A DNA stretch of 31,316 bases from Eubacterium sp. UBA4343 (GCA_002394235.1 DGTF01000011.1:20347-51662), one strand, 5' to 3'; counted from the stretch's first letter, positions 9,547 through 17,416 are shown. The notes: generated by a model from the letters alone, not told the origin. Numbers and translations are program-made.

Positions 9547-9606
9547 CTGTGAAAGTTGCACCAAAATGTCCCTCTATTTTCATGTATTAATTCTTTCCCG
9601 TTTTAG

Positions 9607-9635
9607 TTTACAAAAAATTTAGAAAGCCATATAAT
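9607..9635 (+). promoter_or_regulatory. Promoter of the sucrose PTS operon
   Basis: TTTACA (9607-9612), a 17-bp spacer and TATAAT (9630-9635) make a strong promoter. The leader to the permease start at 9815 is about 170 nt. I see no clear ribonucleic antiterminator site in it. Confidence 0.7.
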
Positions 9636-9643
9636 GAAAGCAT

Positions 9644-9659
9644 GTGAGAACGATTCCAC
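9644..9659. promoter_or_regulatory. Candidate repressor operator in front of the sucrose PTS gene
   Basis: GTGAGAACGATTCCAC starts 8 bp after the -10 box. It shares its GTG left end and the whole right half GATTCCAC with the palindrome at 8499-8514, and it has the CG centre usual for LacI-family sites. Binding here would block transcription initiation. Confidence 0.5.
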
Positions 9660-9814
9660 ATTCGTGCACAGCCTCTGCGGCAGGGCACTCCGCTTTCCGT
9701 TTTCTGTCTGTTAACGGCGGCAGAATATGTCAGGAGATTACCCAACCGGACACACGTTTAGCCGGCTGCACCGCCTCAGATCTGACGCACACTACCTACA
9801 AGGAGGAAAGAAAT

Positions 9815-11725
9815 ATGGCACTGGATTACAGAAAAGCAGCGCAGGGCGTTCTGGACAATATCGGCGGCGCATCCAACGTCGCCTCCGCCGCTCATTGTGC
9901 TACGAGGCTGAGACTTGTCATCAAGGACAACAGCAAGGTCAACAAGGAGGCCGTTGAAAATGTAGAAGGCGTGAAGGGATGCTTTGAGGCGTCCGGCCAG
10001 CTTCAGGTCATTTTCGGCACAGGAACCGTAAACAAGGTATTCGATGAATTCATCAGCATCTCCGGCGTTGAAGCAGGAACGAAGGAGACCGCGAAGGAGG
10101 CGGCTGCTCAGAAGCAGAACCCGTTCATGCGCGCGATCAAGACTCTCGGTGATGTCTTCGTTCCGATTATTCCCGCAATCGTTGCATCCGGACTTCTGAA
10201 CGGTATTCTCGGAGGCCTTGCAAATGCATTCCCGAACCTTGCAGGCAGCGATTATTACAACATGATCAACCTGTTCGCAGGCGCGGCCCTGTCCATGCTT
10301 CCGATCCTGATTGCTGTCAGCGCGGCGAAGAAGTTCGGCGGCAATCCGTATCTTGCCGCAGTTATCGGTTTCATCATGATTCACCCGAATCTGATTAACG
10401 CATGGAGCGTTGCCACAATGAAGTCCGCTGATATCCCGGTGTGGAAGGTATTTGGCCTGACGATACAGCAGACCGGATATCAGGGACATGTCATCCCCGT
10501 CATAATCGCCATCCTGTTCATGAGTACACTTGAGAAGTGGCTTCACAAGCATGTGCCCGAGATCATCGATCTCTTCGTAACTCCGCTTGTAACCGTACTG
10601 GTTACCGGTGTTCTGACCATGACAATCATCGGACCGATCTTCAAGGTAGTCGAGGACTGGATCCTTCTTGCAGCTCAGACACTGATTGGCCTTCCGTTCG
10701 GAATCGGTGGCCTGCTGATCGGTTTCTTCTACGCGTTCACTGTTGTAGCCGGCTTCCATCATATGTACAATATGATCGAGGCACAGATGGTCAGCCAGGA
10801 TCCTCCTGCGAATATCTGGATGCCCGTTGCCACAGCAGCTAACGTCGGACAGGGCGCAGCGGCCATGGCTGTCGCATTCAAGACCAAAAATGAAAAAACA
10901 AAATCGCTGGCACTCCCGGCTTCACTTTCCGCGTTTCTGGGTATTACAGAGCCGGCAATCTTCGGTGTCAACATCCGTTACCGCACACCATTTATTGCCG
11001 GCTGTTTCGGAGGCGCGATCGGAGGTATGATTGCCTCTCTGTTCGGAATCAAGGCAACCGCATACGGAATCACAGGTCTGTTCGGATTCCTGATCACCAC
11101 GGATTTCTGGCTGCAGTACGCCATCGTCATGATCGCATCTTTTGTTGTAGCATTCATTATATCCTTCATTCTGTATAAGGATCCGGAGACAGCCGTGAAA
11201 GCTGCTCCCGAAGCTGCAAAGGCTGCTGATCCTCTTGAAAAGGACGTGCAGGAAGCAGTAGAAGCCCCGGTCAAGGAGACCATTGTCTATGCTCCAGCAG
11301 AAGGCGAAGCCATTCCATCCTCTGAGGTAGAGGATCCGACTTTTGCATCCGAGGCTCTCGGCAAGGGCATGGCGATCCGTCCGTCTTCCGGTAAAATCTT
11401 TGCGCCCTTCGATGGAACCGTGGATATGGTATTTGACACAAAGCACGCCGTTGCCGTTTCGTCCGATAGCGGCGTCGAAGTTCTGATTCACGTCGGCATC
11501 GACACCGTGAATATGAAAGGCGAGGGCTTCACAGCGCATGTGAATTCCGGAGATTCCGTGAAGAAAGGCGACCTTCTTCTCGAGTTTGACATGGACAAGA
11601 TCCGTGCTGCCGGATACAAGACCACAATTCCTGTTATTGTCACAAACAGCGACGATTACAATGATGTGAAGGCTCTGAAGACCGGTCCCGTAAAGCCTGG
11701 AGATGAGGTCCTCAAGGTATGCTGA
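9815..11725 (+). CDS. scrA: PTS sucrose-type permease, EIIBCA fusion
   Basis: This membrane permease of 636 residues imports and phosphorylates its sugar, taking phosphate from HPr. Domain order is IIB, IIC, IIA. IIB is at residues 1-85 with phosphorylated Cys28 in AAHCATRLRL. IIC spans about 105-455 with many membrane segments (FVPIIPAIVASGLLNGILGG; GFHHMYNMIEAQM; LGITEPAIFGVN). A Glu/Ala-rich linker follows, then a Crr-like IIA domain with His544 and His559 (in VEVLIHVGIDTV), 15 apart as in IIA-Glc. The ATG at 9815 has AAGGAGG 8 nt upstream and begins at the IIB domain; the frame is open back to 9644 but there lies in the leader. It overlaps the GH32 gene by 7 nt. Sucrose is inferred from that neighbour; beta-glucoside or trehalose permeases are close relatives. 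Confidence 0.92.
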   Translation: MALDYRKAAQGVLDNIGGASNVASAAHCATRLRLVIKDNSKVNKEAVENVEGVKGCFEASGQLQVIFGTGTVNKVFDEFISISGVEAGTKETAKEAAAQKQNPFMRAIKTLGDVFVPIIPAIVASGLLNGILGGLANAFPNLAGSDYYNMINLFAGAALSMLPILIAVSAAKKFGGNPYLAAVIGFIMIHPNLINAWSVATMKSADIPVWKVFGLTIQQTGYQGHVIPVIIAILFMSTLEKWLHKHVPEIIDLFVTPLVTVLVTGVLTMTIIGPIFKVVEDWILLAAQTLIGLPFGIGGLLIGFFYAFTVVAGFHHMYNMIEAQMVSQDPPANIWMPVATAANVGQGAAAMAVAFKTKNEKTKSLALPASLSAFLGITEPAIFGVNIRYRTPFIAGCFGGAIGGMIASLFGIKATAYGITGLFGFLITTDFWLQYAIVMIASFVVAFIISFILYKDPETAVKAAPEAAKAADPLEKDVQEAVEAPVKETIVYAPAEGEAIPSSEVEDPTFASEALGKGMAIRPSSGKIFAPFDGTVDMVFDTKHAVAVSSDSGVEVLIHVGIDTVNMKGEGFTAHVNSGDSVKKGDLLLEFDMDKIRAAGYKTTIPVIVTNSDDYNDVKALKTGPVKPGDEVLKVC

Positions 11726-13152
11726 AAGACAGAAAAGGCTGGAGGCTTCAGTATCACCTGATGCCTCCGGACGGCTGGCTGAATGATCCGAACGGCCTGT
11801 GTCAATTTCAGGGAATTTATCATATTTTCTTCCAGTATTCACCAAACACCCCGGGACCGGATGGCAGATTTGCCAGAACTTGGGGACATTATACCGGAAG
11901 AGATCTGCTTCATCTGAAATACACAGGCGTTCCGTTCTGGCCGACAGATCCGATAGACTGTAACGGATGTTATTCCGGATCCGCTCTCACGGAAGGGGAC
12001 CACATCCGCCTCTACTATACGGGCAATGTAAAAGAACCGGGGAATCACGATTATACTTACAGCGGAAGACAGGCCAACGAGATTCTGGTTGAAACCGACG
12101 GTGAGAATTTTGGCGAAAAGAACTGTCTGCTGACGAACCGGGACTACCCGGAAAACTGCAGCTGTCACGTACGTGACCCCAAAGTCTGGAAAGAGGGGGA
12201 CACATACTATATGATCCTCGGCGCCAGGGTCAAGGGGCCGGATCTCTCCGCCGATACTGACTTCGGAGAGGTACTGTTCTATCAGAGTGACGACGGTGTT
12301 CACTGGAACTTTCTGAAAGCGCTCACATCGGAGGAGCGTTTCGGGTACATGTGGGAATGCCCGGATTACTTCTGCCTTGGCGGCAAGACCTTCCTCTCGC
12401 TCTGTCCCCAGGGGCTTCCGGAAGAAGAATACCGGTATCAGAACATTTATCAGTCCGGTTACTTCACCGTGGAAGGTTCCCTCAATGACGCCCAATACCT
12501 TCATGATTTCCGTGAATGGGATTACGGCTTTGACTTCTATGCCCCCCAGAGCTTTGTCGATGAACGGGGACGCCGTCTCTTCATAGGCTGGGTAGGAATG
12601 CCGGATGCTCCTTACGCCAATCCGACCGCCGAGCCGGCGGGCAAAGGATGGGAGAACTGTCTCACCGTTCCAAGAGAGCTCTCCCTTGAGAATGGAATCA
12701 TACACCAGAACCCCGTGGAGGAACTAAAGGAGCTGCGGTATGATGAGACGCCGGTGATGCCGCACGGAAGCATGATTCTTCCTGACGGATCCGGAGACTT
12801 TGAAATTGCCTTTCTCGAAGGAACCGGAGATCTGGACTGGAGCATCTGTTTCGGAAACGGCGCGGTGCTGTCATACAAGGACGATGTGCTGTTTCTTACG
12901 CTCAATGATTCCGTCGGATTCGGACGGAAGGAACGCAGGGTGATCATTCCGGATATAGAATTCCTGAGGATTCTTGTAGATTCCTCACTTCTTGAAATCT
13001 ATGTCAATGACGGGGAGTATGTCCTTACATCGAGGTTCTACCCTGCATACATGGGAGACCATCAGAATCTCGACGTAAATTTCCATTGCGATCTTGCCGC
13101 TATCACCGGGTGGAAGATGAAAACCATGGAGACCAATATAAATCTGGTATAA
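11719..13152 (+). CDS. scrB: Sucrose-6-phosphate hydrolase (GH32)
   Basis: This cytoplasmic beta-fructofuranosidase of 477 residues splits sucrose-6-phosphate into glucose-6-phosphate and fructose. The GH32 signature residues are all present: nucleophile Asp23 in WLNDPNG, transition-state Asp153 in HVRDPKVW, and acid/base Glu213 in MWECPDYF. A five-bladed propeller is followed by a C-terminal beta-sandwich (ILVDSSLLEIYVNDGEYVL). No signal peptide is visible, as expected for a PTS-coupled enzyme. The start ATG overlaps the permease stop in the string ATGCTGA, so translation is probably coupled. No fructokinase gene is in the window, so fructose use depends on a gene elsewhere. No clear terminator follows before the ptsH promoter. 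Confidence 0.93.
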   Translation: MLKDRKGWRLQYHLMPPDGWLNDPNGLCQFQGIYHIFFQYSPNTPGPDGRFARTWGHYTGRDLLHLKYTGVPFWPTDPIDCNGCYSGSALTEGDHIRLYYTGNVKEPGNHDYTYSGRQANEILVETDGENFGEKNCLLTNRDYPENCSCHVRDPKVWKEGDTYYMILGARVKGPDLSADTDFGEVLFYQSDDGVHWNFLKALTSEERFGYMWECPDYFCLGGKTFLSLCPQGLPEEEYRYQNIYQSGYFTVEGSLNDAQYLHDFREWDYGFDFYAPQSFVDERGRRLFIGWVGMPDAPYANPTAEPAGKGWENCLTVPRELSLENGIIHQNPVEELKELRYDETPVMPHGSMILPDGSGDFEIAFLEGTGDLDWSICFGNGAVLSYKDDVLFLTLNDSVGFGRKERRVIIPDIEFLRILVDSSLLEIYVNDGEYVLTSRFYPAYMGDHQNLDVNFHCDLAAITGWKMKTMETNINLV

Positions 13153-13188
13153 CAGTCTCAGCTGCCCGATAAACTTTTCATAAAAAGC

Positions 13189-13217
13189 TTAACGACAATC
13201 CTGTCTTAGGTTATAAT
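13189..13217 (+). promoter_or_regulatory. Promoter of ptsH-ptsI
   Basis: TTAACG (13189-13194), 17 bp, then TATAAT (13212-13217). It lies 62 bp upstream of the ptsH start, so ptsHI can be expressed independently of the sucrose operon. Confidence 0.6.
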
Positions 13218-13278
13218 GAAGGAAATTACCCGAGGTTGTTTCATATTATTAATTATTCGTTCAGGAGGTTCAGATACC

Positions 13279-13536
13279 ATGAAAAGCTTTAAATATGTCA
13301 TCACAGACCCTGTTGGGATTCATGCAAGACCGGCAGGTGATCTTGTTGCCGCAGCCAAGAAATACAGCTCTGACATCACCATCAAGGCACACGGAAAGCA
13401 GGCAGGAGCAAAGAAACTGATCCAGCTGATGGGGCTCGGTGTGAAGCAGGGCGATGAAATTGAGGTGATCGTTGAAGGCGCGGATGAAGAAACTGCTGCT
13501 TCCGGACTGGAAGCATTCCTTAAGGACAATCTTTAA
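13279..13536 (+). CDS. ptsH: Phosphocarrier protein HPr
   Basis: HPr passes phosphate from enzyme I to PTS permeases such as the one encoded upstream. The 85 residues match the family length. The phosphorylated His15 is in PVGIHARPAG. AGGAGG lies 10 nt before the ATG at 13279; the frame is open upstream to 13216 but there it crosses the promoter. Unusually, position 46 is Lys (in GAKKLIQLMGLGV) where Firmicute HPr has the regulatory Ser phosphorylated by HPr kinase for CcpA-mediated catabolite repression. The alignment needs no gap because His15 and the GLGV stretch keep canonical spacing. The gene is followed by the two-hairpin RNA element and then ptsI. Confidence 0.95.
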   Translation: MKSFKYVITDPVGIHARPAGDLVAAAKKYSSDITIKAHGKQAGAKKLIQLMGLGVKQGDEIEVIVEGADEETAASGLEAFLKDNL

Positions 13537-13572
13537 TCTTCCTCTTCGCAGAGGTCTGCTCGGGAATTCATA

Positions 13573-13674
13573 AGTATGTATATAGCCAGCTGCGAGAGTT
13601 GCCAAGCAACGAGTGCAGCTGGCTTTATACATATTGTGCCACAGACAAATACTTCCTGTGGCACAGCATGACCG
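13573..13674 (+). ncRNA. Two-hairpin RNA element, copy B (between ptsH and ptsI)
   Basis: Hairpin 1 is a helix of about 21 bp pairing 13573-13593 with 13615-13635 (one T-T mismatch, one G-T pair). Its loop contains a smaller GTTGC/GCAAC hairpin, and the 3' arm contains AGCTGGCTTTATA. Hairpin 2 starts next, pairing GTGCCACA (13636-13643) with TGTGGCAC (13657-13664), followed by AGCATGACCG. Conserved blocks and spacings match copy A (1708-1805): 6 nt from TTTATA to the second stem, CAGACAAAT right after the 6-bp arm, and AGC-TGACCG right after the 3' arm. No poly-T tract follows. It may set different mRNA levels for ptsH and ptsI or mark a processing site. Confidence 0.65.
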
Positions 13675-13726
13675 TTCTACAGACATAAAAACCGGGGGAT
13701 TTGTTTAAGAAAGGATATCAGGTCAT

Positions 13727-15385
13727 ATGGAAAAATTTGAGGGAAAAGCCATTTTCAAGGGCGTCGCAATCGGAAGGATCATGTTTTACGGCAAAAAGGA
13801 AAACATCGTGAAACGCTTCAAGATCGAGGACACCGCGGCGGAAATCGAACGATATGATACGGCGAGGAAGGAAGCCATTGAGCAGCTTAAGAGACTTCAC
13901 GATGACGCGGTGAAGAAGGTCGGAGAGGAGAACGCCGCTATTTTTGAGGTTCACGCGATGCTGCTTGAAGATGATGACTTCAACGACTCTGTTCATAATA
14001 TGATTGAAAACGAAGAAGTAAATGCCGAATACGCAACCGCGGTTACCGGTGAAAATTTCTCCAAAATGTTTGCTGAAATGGAAGATGAATACTTCAAGGC
14101 CCGCTCCGCAGATATGAAGGACATCTCCGAACGGGTAATCTCTGTACTTTCAGGCAAGGAAATGACAGCCACCTTCGATCAGCCCGTGATCATAGCCGCC
14201 GATGACCTCATGCCCAGTGAAACCGTTCAGCTGGACAAGGATAAGGTACTCGCATTTGTCACAAAGTATGGCTCCGCAAATTCTCACACTGCGATCCTTG
14301 CGAGAACCATGAATATTCCCGCGCTCATCAATATTCCGGTAGACCCTGCCTGGGATGGAAAAATGGCCGTTGTTGACGGTCACACAGGTACCTTCTACCT
14401 GGATCCGGATGAGGAAATCATCCATGAGATGACCGCAAAGCAGGACAAGGATCTGGAAGAGCGGCGTCTGCTCCAGGAACTGAAGGGAAAAGATAACGTA
14501 TCTGTTGACGGCAGAAAAATCAACCTCTACGCCAATATCGGAGGTCTTAAGGATCTTGCCTCTGTTCTGGCAAATGACGGAGGCGGTGTCGGCCTGTTCC
14601 GAAGTGAATTTCTCTACATCGGACGCGACAGCATGCCCACGGAAGAAGAGCAGTTTCAGGCTTACAAGGCAGTCGCCCAGACACTTGCCGGCAAAAAGGT
14701 CATTATCCGCACGCTCGACATTGGTGCCGACAAGCAGGCGGATTATCTCCATCTTGACAAGGAAGACAACCCGGCGCTCGGCTTCCGTGCCATCCGCATC
14801 TGCCTGACCCGTCCGGAGATATTCAAGACACAGCTCCGCGCCATCTACCGGGCAAGTGCCTACGGAACCATCTCCGTCATGTACCCGATGATCACCTCAA
14901 CAGAAGAGGTTGAAGAAATCAAGAGGATCTCGGCATCTGTACGTGCGGAGCTTTCTGCGGACGGAGTTCCTTTTGGCAATGTTGAGGAAGGTATCATGAT
15001 CGAAACTCCCGCCGCGGCGATCATTTCCGATGAGCTCGGCAGGATGGTGGACTTCTTCAGCATCGGAACCAATGACCTCACACAGTATACACTTGCCATG
15101 GACCGTCAGAATGACAAGCTGGACCGCTTCTATAACCCGCATCATCCGGCAGTGCTCCGGCTCATCCAGAAGGTTATAGAGAATGGCCATGCCGGCGGCG
15201 CCTGGGTAGGAATCTGCGGTGAGCTCGGTGCAGACACCTCCCTGACCGAGACATTCCTGCAGATGGGCGTCGATGAACTTTCGGTATCTCCGTCCATGAT
15301 ACTTCCCGTAAGAGAAGCCATACGGAAGAGCTATGCCGGAAAGGACACAAAGTCCTGTTGTTTTTCACAAGAAGAACAGATATAA
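13727..15385 (+). CDS. ptsI: Phosphoenolpyruvate-protein phosphotransferase (enzyme I)
   Basis: Enzyme I starts the PTS cascade by taking phosphate from phosphoenolpyruvate and passing it to HPr. The 552-residue product shows the N-terminal HPr-binding/phosphohistidine domain with His187 in GSANSHTAILARTMNIPA. It also has the C-terminal PEP-binding barrel with GGVGLFRSEFLY, LDIGADKQADYL, FFSIGTNDLTQYTLAMDR and active-site Cys497 in GICGELGAD. Residues match the canonical His189 and Cys502 of E. coli with small shifts. It lies 190 bp after ptsH, a gap longer than usual for ptsHI and filled by the two-hairpin RNA element. A glgA promoter overlaps its last codons. Confidence 0.97.
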   Translation: MEKFEGKAIFKGVAIGRIMFYGKKENIVKRFKIEDTAAEIERYDTARKEAIEQLKRLHDDAVKKVGEENAAIFEVHAMLLEDDDFNDSVHNMIENEEVNAEYATAVTGENFSKMFAEMEDEYFKARSADMKDISERVISVLSGKEMTATFDQPVIIAADDLMPSETVQLDKDKVLAFVTKYGSANSHTAILARTMNIPALINIPVDPAWDGKMAVVDGHTGTFYLDPDEEIIHEMTAKQDKDLEERRLLQELKGKDNVSVDGRKINLYANIGGLKDLASVLANDGGGVGLFRSEFLYIGRDSMPTEEEQFQAYKAVAQTLAGKKVIIRTLDIGADKQADYLHLDKEDNPALGFRAIRICLTRPEIFKTQLRAIYRASAYGTISVMYPMITSTEEVEEIKRISASVRAELSADGVPFGNVEEGIMIETPAAAIISDELGRMVDFFSIGTNDLTQYTLAMDRQNDKLDRFYNPHHPAVLRLIQKVIENGHAGGAWVGICGELGADTSLTETFLQMGVDELSVSPSMILPVREAIRKSYAGKDTKSCCFSQEEQI

Positions 15386-15386
15386 T
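15358..15386 (+). promoter_or_regulatory. Promoter of glgA inside the 3' end of ptsI
   Basis: TTGTTT (15358-15363), 17 bp, then TATAAT (15381-15386); the -10 box overlaps the ptsI stop codon. This would give a glgA leader of about 175 nt that includes the hairpin at 15499-15532. Confidence 0.5.
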
Positions 15387-15498
15387 AAAAATATACAAAA
15401 GTCTTAAAACTGCACGGCAATATATCATGCATAATGATGATTTTTCCTGCAGACTCTGGTTTCGACGCATTTTTCTTTTAACAGCCGCGTCCCAGAAT

Positions 15499-15547
15499 CC
15501 GGAATTTTCCCGCAGACGAGGGAAAATTCCGGTAATTATTTAATTTG
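15499..15547 (+). terminator. Terminator-like hairpin in the glgA leader
   Basis: A perfect 13-bp stem pairs 15499-15511 with 15520-15532 around an 8-nt loop, followed by an AT-rich but broken T tract (TAATTATTTAATTT). It either terminates ptsI transcripts or acts as an attenuator, since it lies between the glgA promoter and the glgA ribosome binding site at about 15551-15558. Confidence 0.6.
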
Positions 15548-15569
15548 CCCGAGGAGGTTTTCAGAAGCG

Positions 15570-17015
15570 ATGAAGAAAATACTATTTGCAGCATCTGAGT
15601 GTGTCCCGTTTATCAAAACCGGAGGACTTGCGGACGTTGTCGGTTCTCTTCCGAAGTGTCTGGACAAAGAATATTTTGACTGCAGGGTGGTAATCCCGAA
15701 ATACACAAAGATCGCCGAGAAATATTCCAGCCAGATGGAATATGTCACCAATTTCTACATGGATCTCAACTGGAGACAGCAGTATGTAGGCATCTTCAAG
15801 ATGGAATACGAGGGCATTACCTATTATTTCATCGATAATGAGGAACATTTTTCAGGTGATCAGATCTATGGCGGTATGCCCTGGGATCTTGAAAAATTTG
15901 CGTTTTTTTCCAAGGCGGTTCTGTCAATCCTCCCGATCATTAACTTCCGCCCGGATGTCATTCACTGTCATGACTGGCAGACCGGACTGATTCCCGTCTA
16001 TCTGCATGAGCGGTTCCAGGGCAACGAATTCTTCCGCGGCATAAAGAGCGTGATGACTATTCACAACCTGAAGTTCCAGGGCATCTGGGATACCGCGACG
16101 ATGAAGAGTATCACGGGTCTTTCAGACTACTATTTCACACCGGACAAGATGGAATACAACAAGGACGGCAGCTATCTGAAGGGCGGGCTTGTCTACGCAG
16201 ATGCCATCACCACCGTGAGCAAAACCTACGCCGAGGAAATCAAGACGCCGTTTTACGGGGAGGGTCTTGACGGCCTGATGCGTGCCCGCGCGCACGATCT
16301 GCGGGGTATCGTCAACGGCATCGATTATGATGTTTACAACCCGGAAACCGATCCGCTTATCGTTCAGAACTATAACGCGAGAAATTTCCGGAAAGAAAAA
16401 CAGAAGAATAAAACTGCACTCCAGGAAGAGCTTGGACTCGAGGTGGATCCGAAGGCGATGATGATCGGAATTGTATCCCGCCTGACTGACCAGAAAGGCC
16501 TCGATTTGATCGCGTATATGATGGACGAAATCTGTCAGGATGCCATTCAGCTTGTCGTTCTCGGAACCGGTGACCCGAAATATGAGAATATGTTCCGCCA
16601 TTTTGCGTGGAAGTATGACAAGAAGGTATCCGCGAACATTTATTACTCGAATGACCTCTCTCACAAGATCTATGCAGCCTGCGATGCCTTCCTCATGCCC
16701 TCACTCTTTGAGCCGTGCGGACTCAGCCAGCTGATGGCTCTGCGTTACGGAACAGTTCCGATCGTCCGCGAGACAGGAGGACTCAAGGACACCGTAGAGC
16801 CGTACAATGAATATGACGGCACGGGAACCGGTTTTTCCTTCGCGAACTACAACGCACATGAAATGCTGGGGACCATCCGATATGCAGAGCGTATCTATTA
16901 TGACAAGCGAAGAGAGTGGAACAAAATTATCGACCGGGCTATGGCCGCTGATTTCTCCTGGTATCGTTCTGCACTGGAGTATCAGGAGCTCTATGACTGG
17001 CTGATCGGCTACTGA
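15570..17015 (+). CDS. glgA: Glycogen synthase (ADP-glucose type)
   Basis: This GT5 glycosyltransferase of 481 residues extends alpha-1,4-glucan from ADP-glucose in the cytoplasm. The N-terminal ADP-glucose site KTGGLADVVGSLP begins at Lys16. Other family motifs are VIHCHDWQTGLIPVYL, MTIHNLKFQG, GIVSRLTDQKGLDL and, in the C-terminal domain, PSLFEPCGLSQLMALRYGTVPIVRETGGL. GAGGAGG lies about 13 nt upstream of the ATG. No other glycogen gene is in the window, so it is probably transcribed alone from its own promoter, next to the PTS genes that deliver sugar phosphate. Confidence 0.97.
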   Translation: MKKILFAASECVPFIKTGGLADVVGSLPKCLDKEYFDCRVVIPKYTKIAEKYSSQMEYVTNFYMDLNWRQQYVGIFKMEYEGITYYFIDNEEHFSGDQIYGGMPWDLEKFAFFSKAVLSILPIINFRPDVIHCHDWQTGLIPVYLHERFQGNEFFRGIKSVMTIHNLKFQGIWDTATMKSITGLSDYYFTPDKMEYNKDGSYLKGGLVYADAITTVSKTYAEEIKTPFYGEGLDGLMRARAHDLRGIVNGIDYDVYNPETDPLIVQNYNARNFRKEKQKNKTALQEELGLEVDPKAMMIGIVSRLTDQKGLDLIAYMMDEICQDAIQLVVLGTGDPKYENMFRHFAWKYDKKVSANIYYSNDLSHKIYAACDAFLMPSLFEPCGLSQLMALRYGTVPIVRETGGLKDTVEPYNEYDGTGTGFSFANYNAHEMLGTIRYAERIYYDKRREWNKIIDRAMAADFSWYRSALEYQELYDWLIGY

Positions 17016-17045
17016 TTGCTCCGTGCTTCGCACTCCCGCAACCTT

Positions 17046-17102
17046 CAACAAGTATGAGGACTTCCGTGCCGCTATCGCGTCTCTTCGTCCTCATACTTGT
17101 TG
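17046..17102 (+). repeat. Long hairpin I downstream of glgA
   Basis: A perfect 16-bp inverted repeat pairs 17046-17061 (CAACAAGTATGAGGAC) with 17087-17102, around a 25-nt loop. It begins 31 nt after the glgA stop. No T run follows, so it is not a standard terminator by itself. A small GTGC/GCAC hairpin (17023-17033) precedes it. Confidence 0.7.
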
Positions 17103-17103
17103 C

Positions 17104-17181
17104 CTTCGAAAACGCTTCCAGTCTCTTTCGCGCGCTTCGCGTGCGACGAGCCTGTCCGCGTTTTCGAAGAGCTTATTTTTA
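17104..17181 (+). terminator. Long hairpin II, probable glgA terminator
   Basis: CTTCGAAAACGC (17104-17115) pairs perfectly with GCGTTTTCGAAG (17158-17169). Inside lies a second stable hairpin at 17128-17146 with one G-T pair. AGCTTATTTTTAT follows, so it can end glgA transcripts, although the nested structure is more elaborate than a standard terminator. Confidence 0.6.
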
Positions 17182-17183
17182 TA

Positions 17184-17212
17184 TTGACGGCGTTGTTTTC
17201 TGAAGATATAAT
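17184..17212 (+). promoter_or_regulatory. Strong promoter with no obvious gene, 5' of the recA promoter
   Basis: TTGACG (17184-17189), 17 bp, TATAAT (17207-17212). It points to recA, whose own promoter lies about 180 bp further on. The sequence it would transcribe first (17219-17360) has no convincing gene. It is very pyrimidine-rich and contains CCTCC (about 17278), which is complementary to ribosome binding sites. It could be a second recA promoter or serve a small RNA. Confidence 0.5.
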
Positions 17213-17360
17213 AAAACTACATCTCAAATCACATGATGTTCTTCATGTTTCCCTTATTACCCTCATTTGTTCTCTAACCTCCCTATTTCTCTTAAGGTGT
17301 CCACAGCTGTCATTTTGTCTTCTTTCTCCATATTGATACACCATTGTACATTTTAATGCA

Positions 17361-17389
17361 TTGACAAGATTTTGAAAGTAGTGTAGTAT
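17361..17389 (+). promoter_or_regulatory. recA promoter
   Basis: TTGACA (17361-17366), 17 bp, TAGTAT (17384-17389). A perfect LexA box starts 14 bp after the -10 box. The leader to the recA start is about 150 nt. Confidence 0.75.
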
Positions 17390-17402
17390 ATTAACCAGTG
17401 TA

Positions 17403-17416
17403 CGAACAGATGTTCG
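17403..17416. promoter_or_regulatory. LexA (SOS) box
   Basis: CGAACAGATGTTCG is a perfect palindromic match to the Gram-positive LexA site (CGAACN4GTTCG). Its place just downstream of the recA promoter fits repression by LexA and induction by DNA damage. Confidence 0.9.

Noticed and set aside
9644..9814. In-frame N-terminal extension of the sucrose permease
   Set aside because: It lies in the leader and starts in the operator; the ATG at 9815 has AAGGAGG and begins at the IIB domain.
13216..13278. N-terminal extension of HPr
   Set aside because: It overlaps the promoter -10 box; the ATG at 13279 gives the canonical 85-residue protein with His15.
17097..17336. 79-codon open frame between glgA and recA
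   Set aside because: It runs through two hairpins and a promoter and has no protein-like composition or ribosome binding site.
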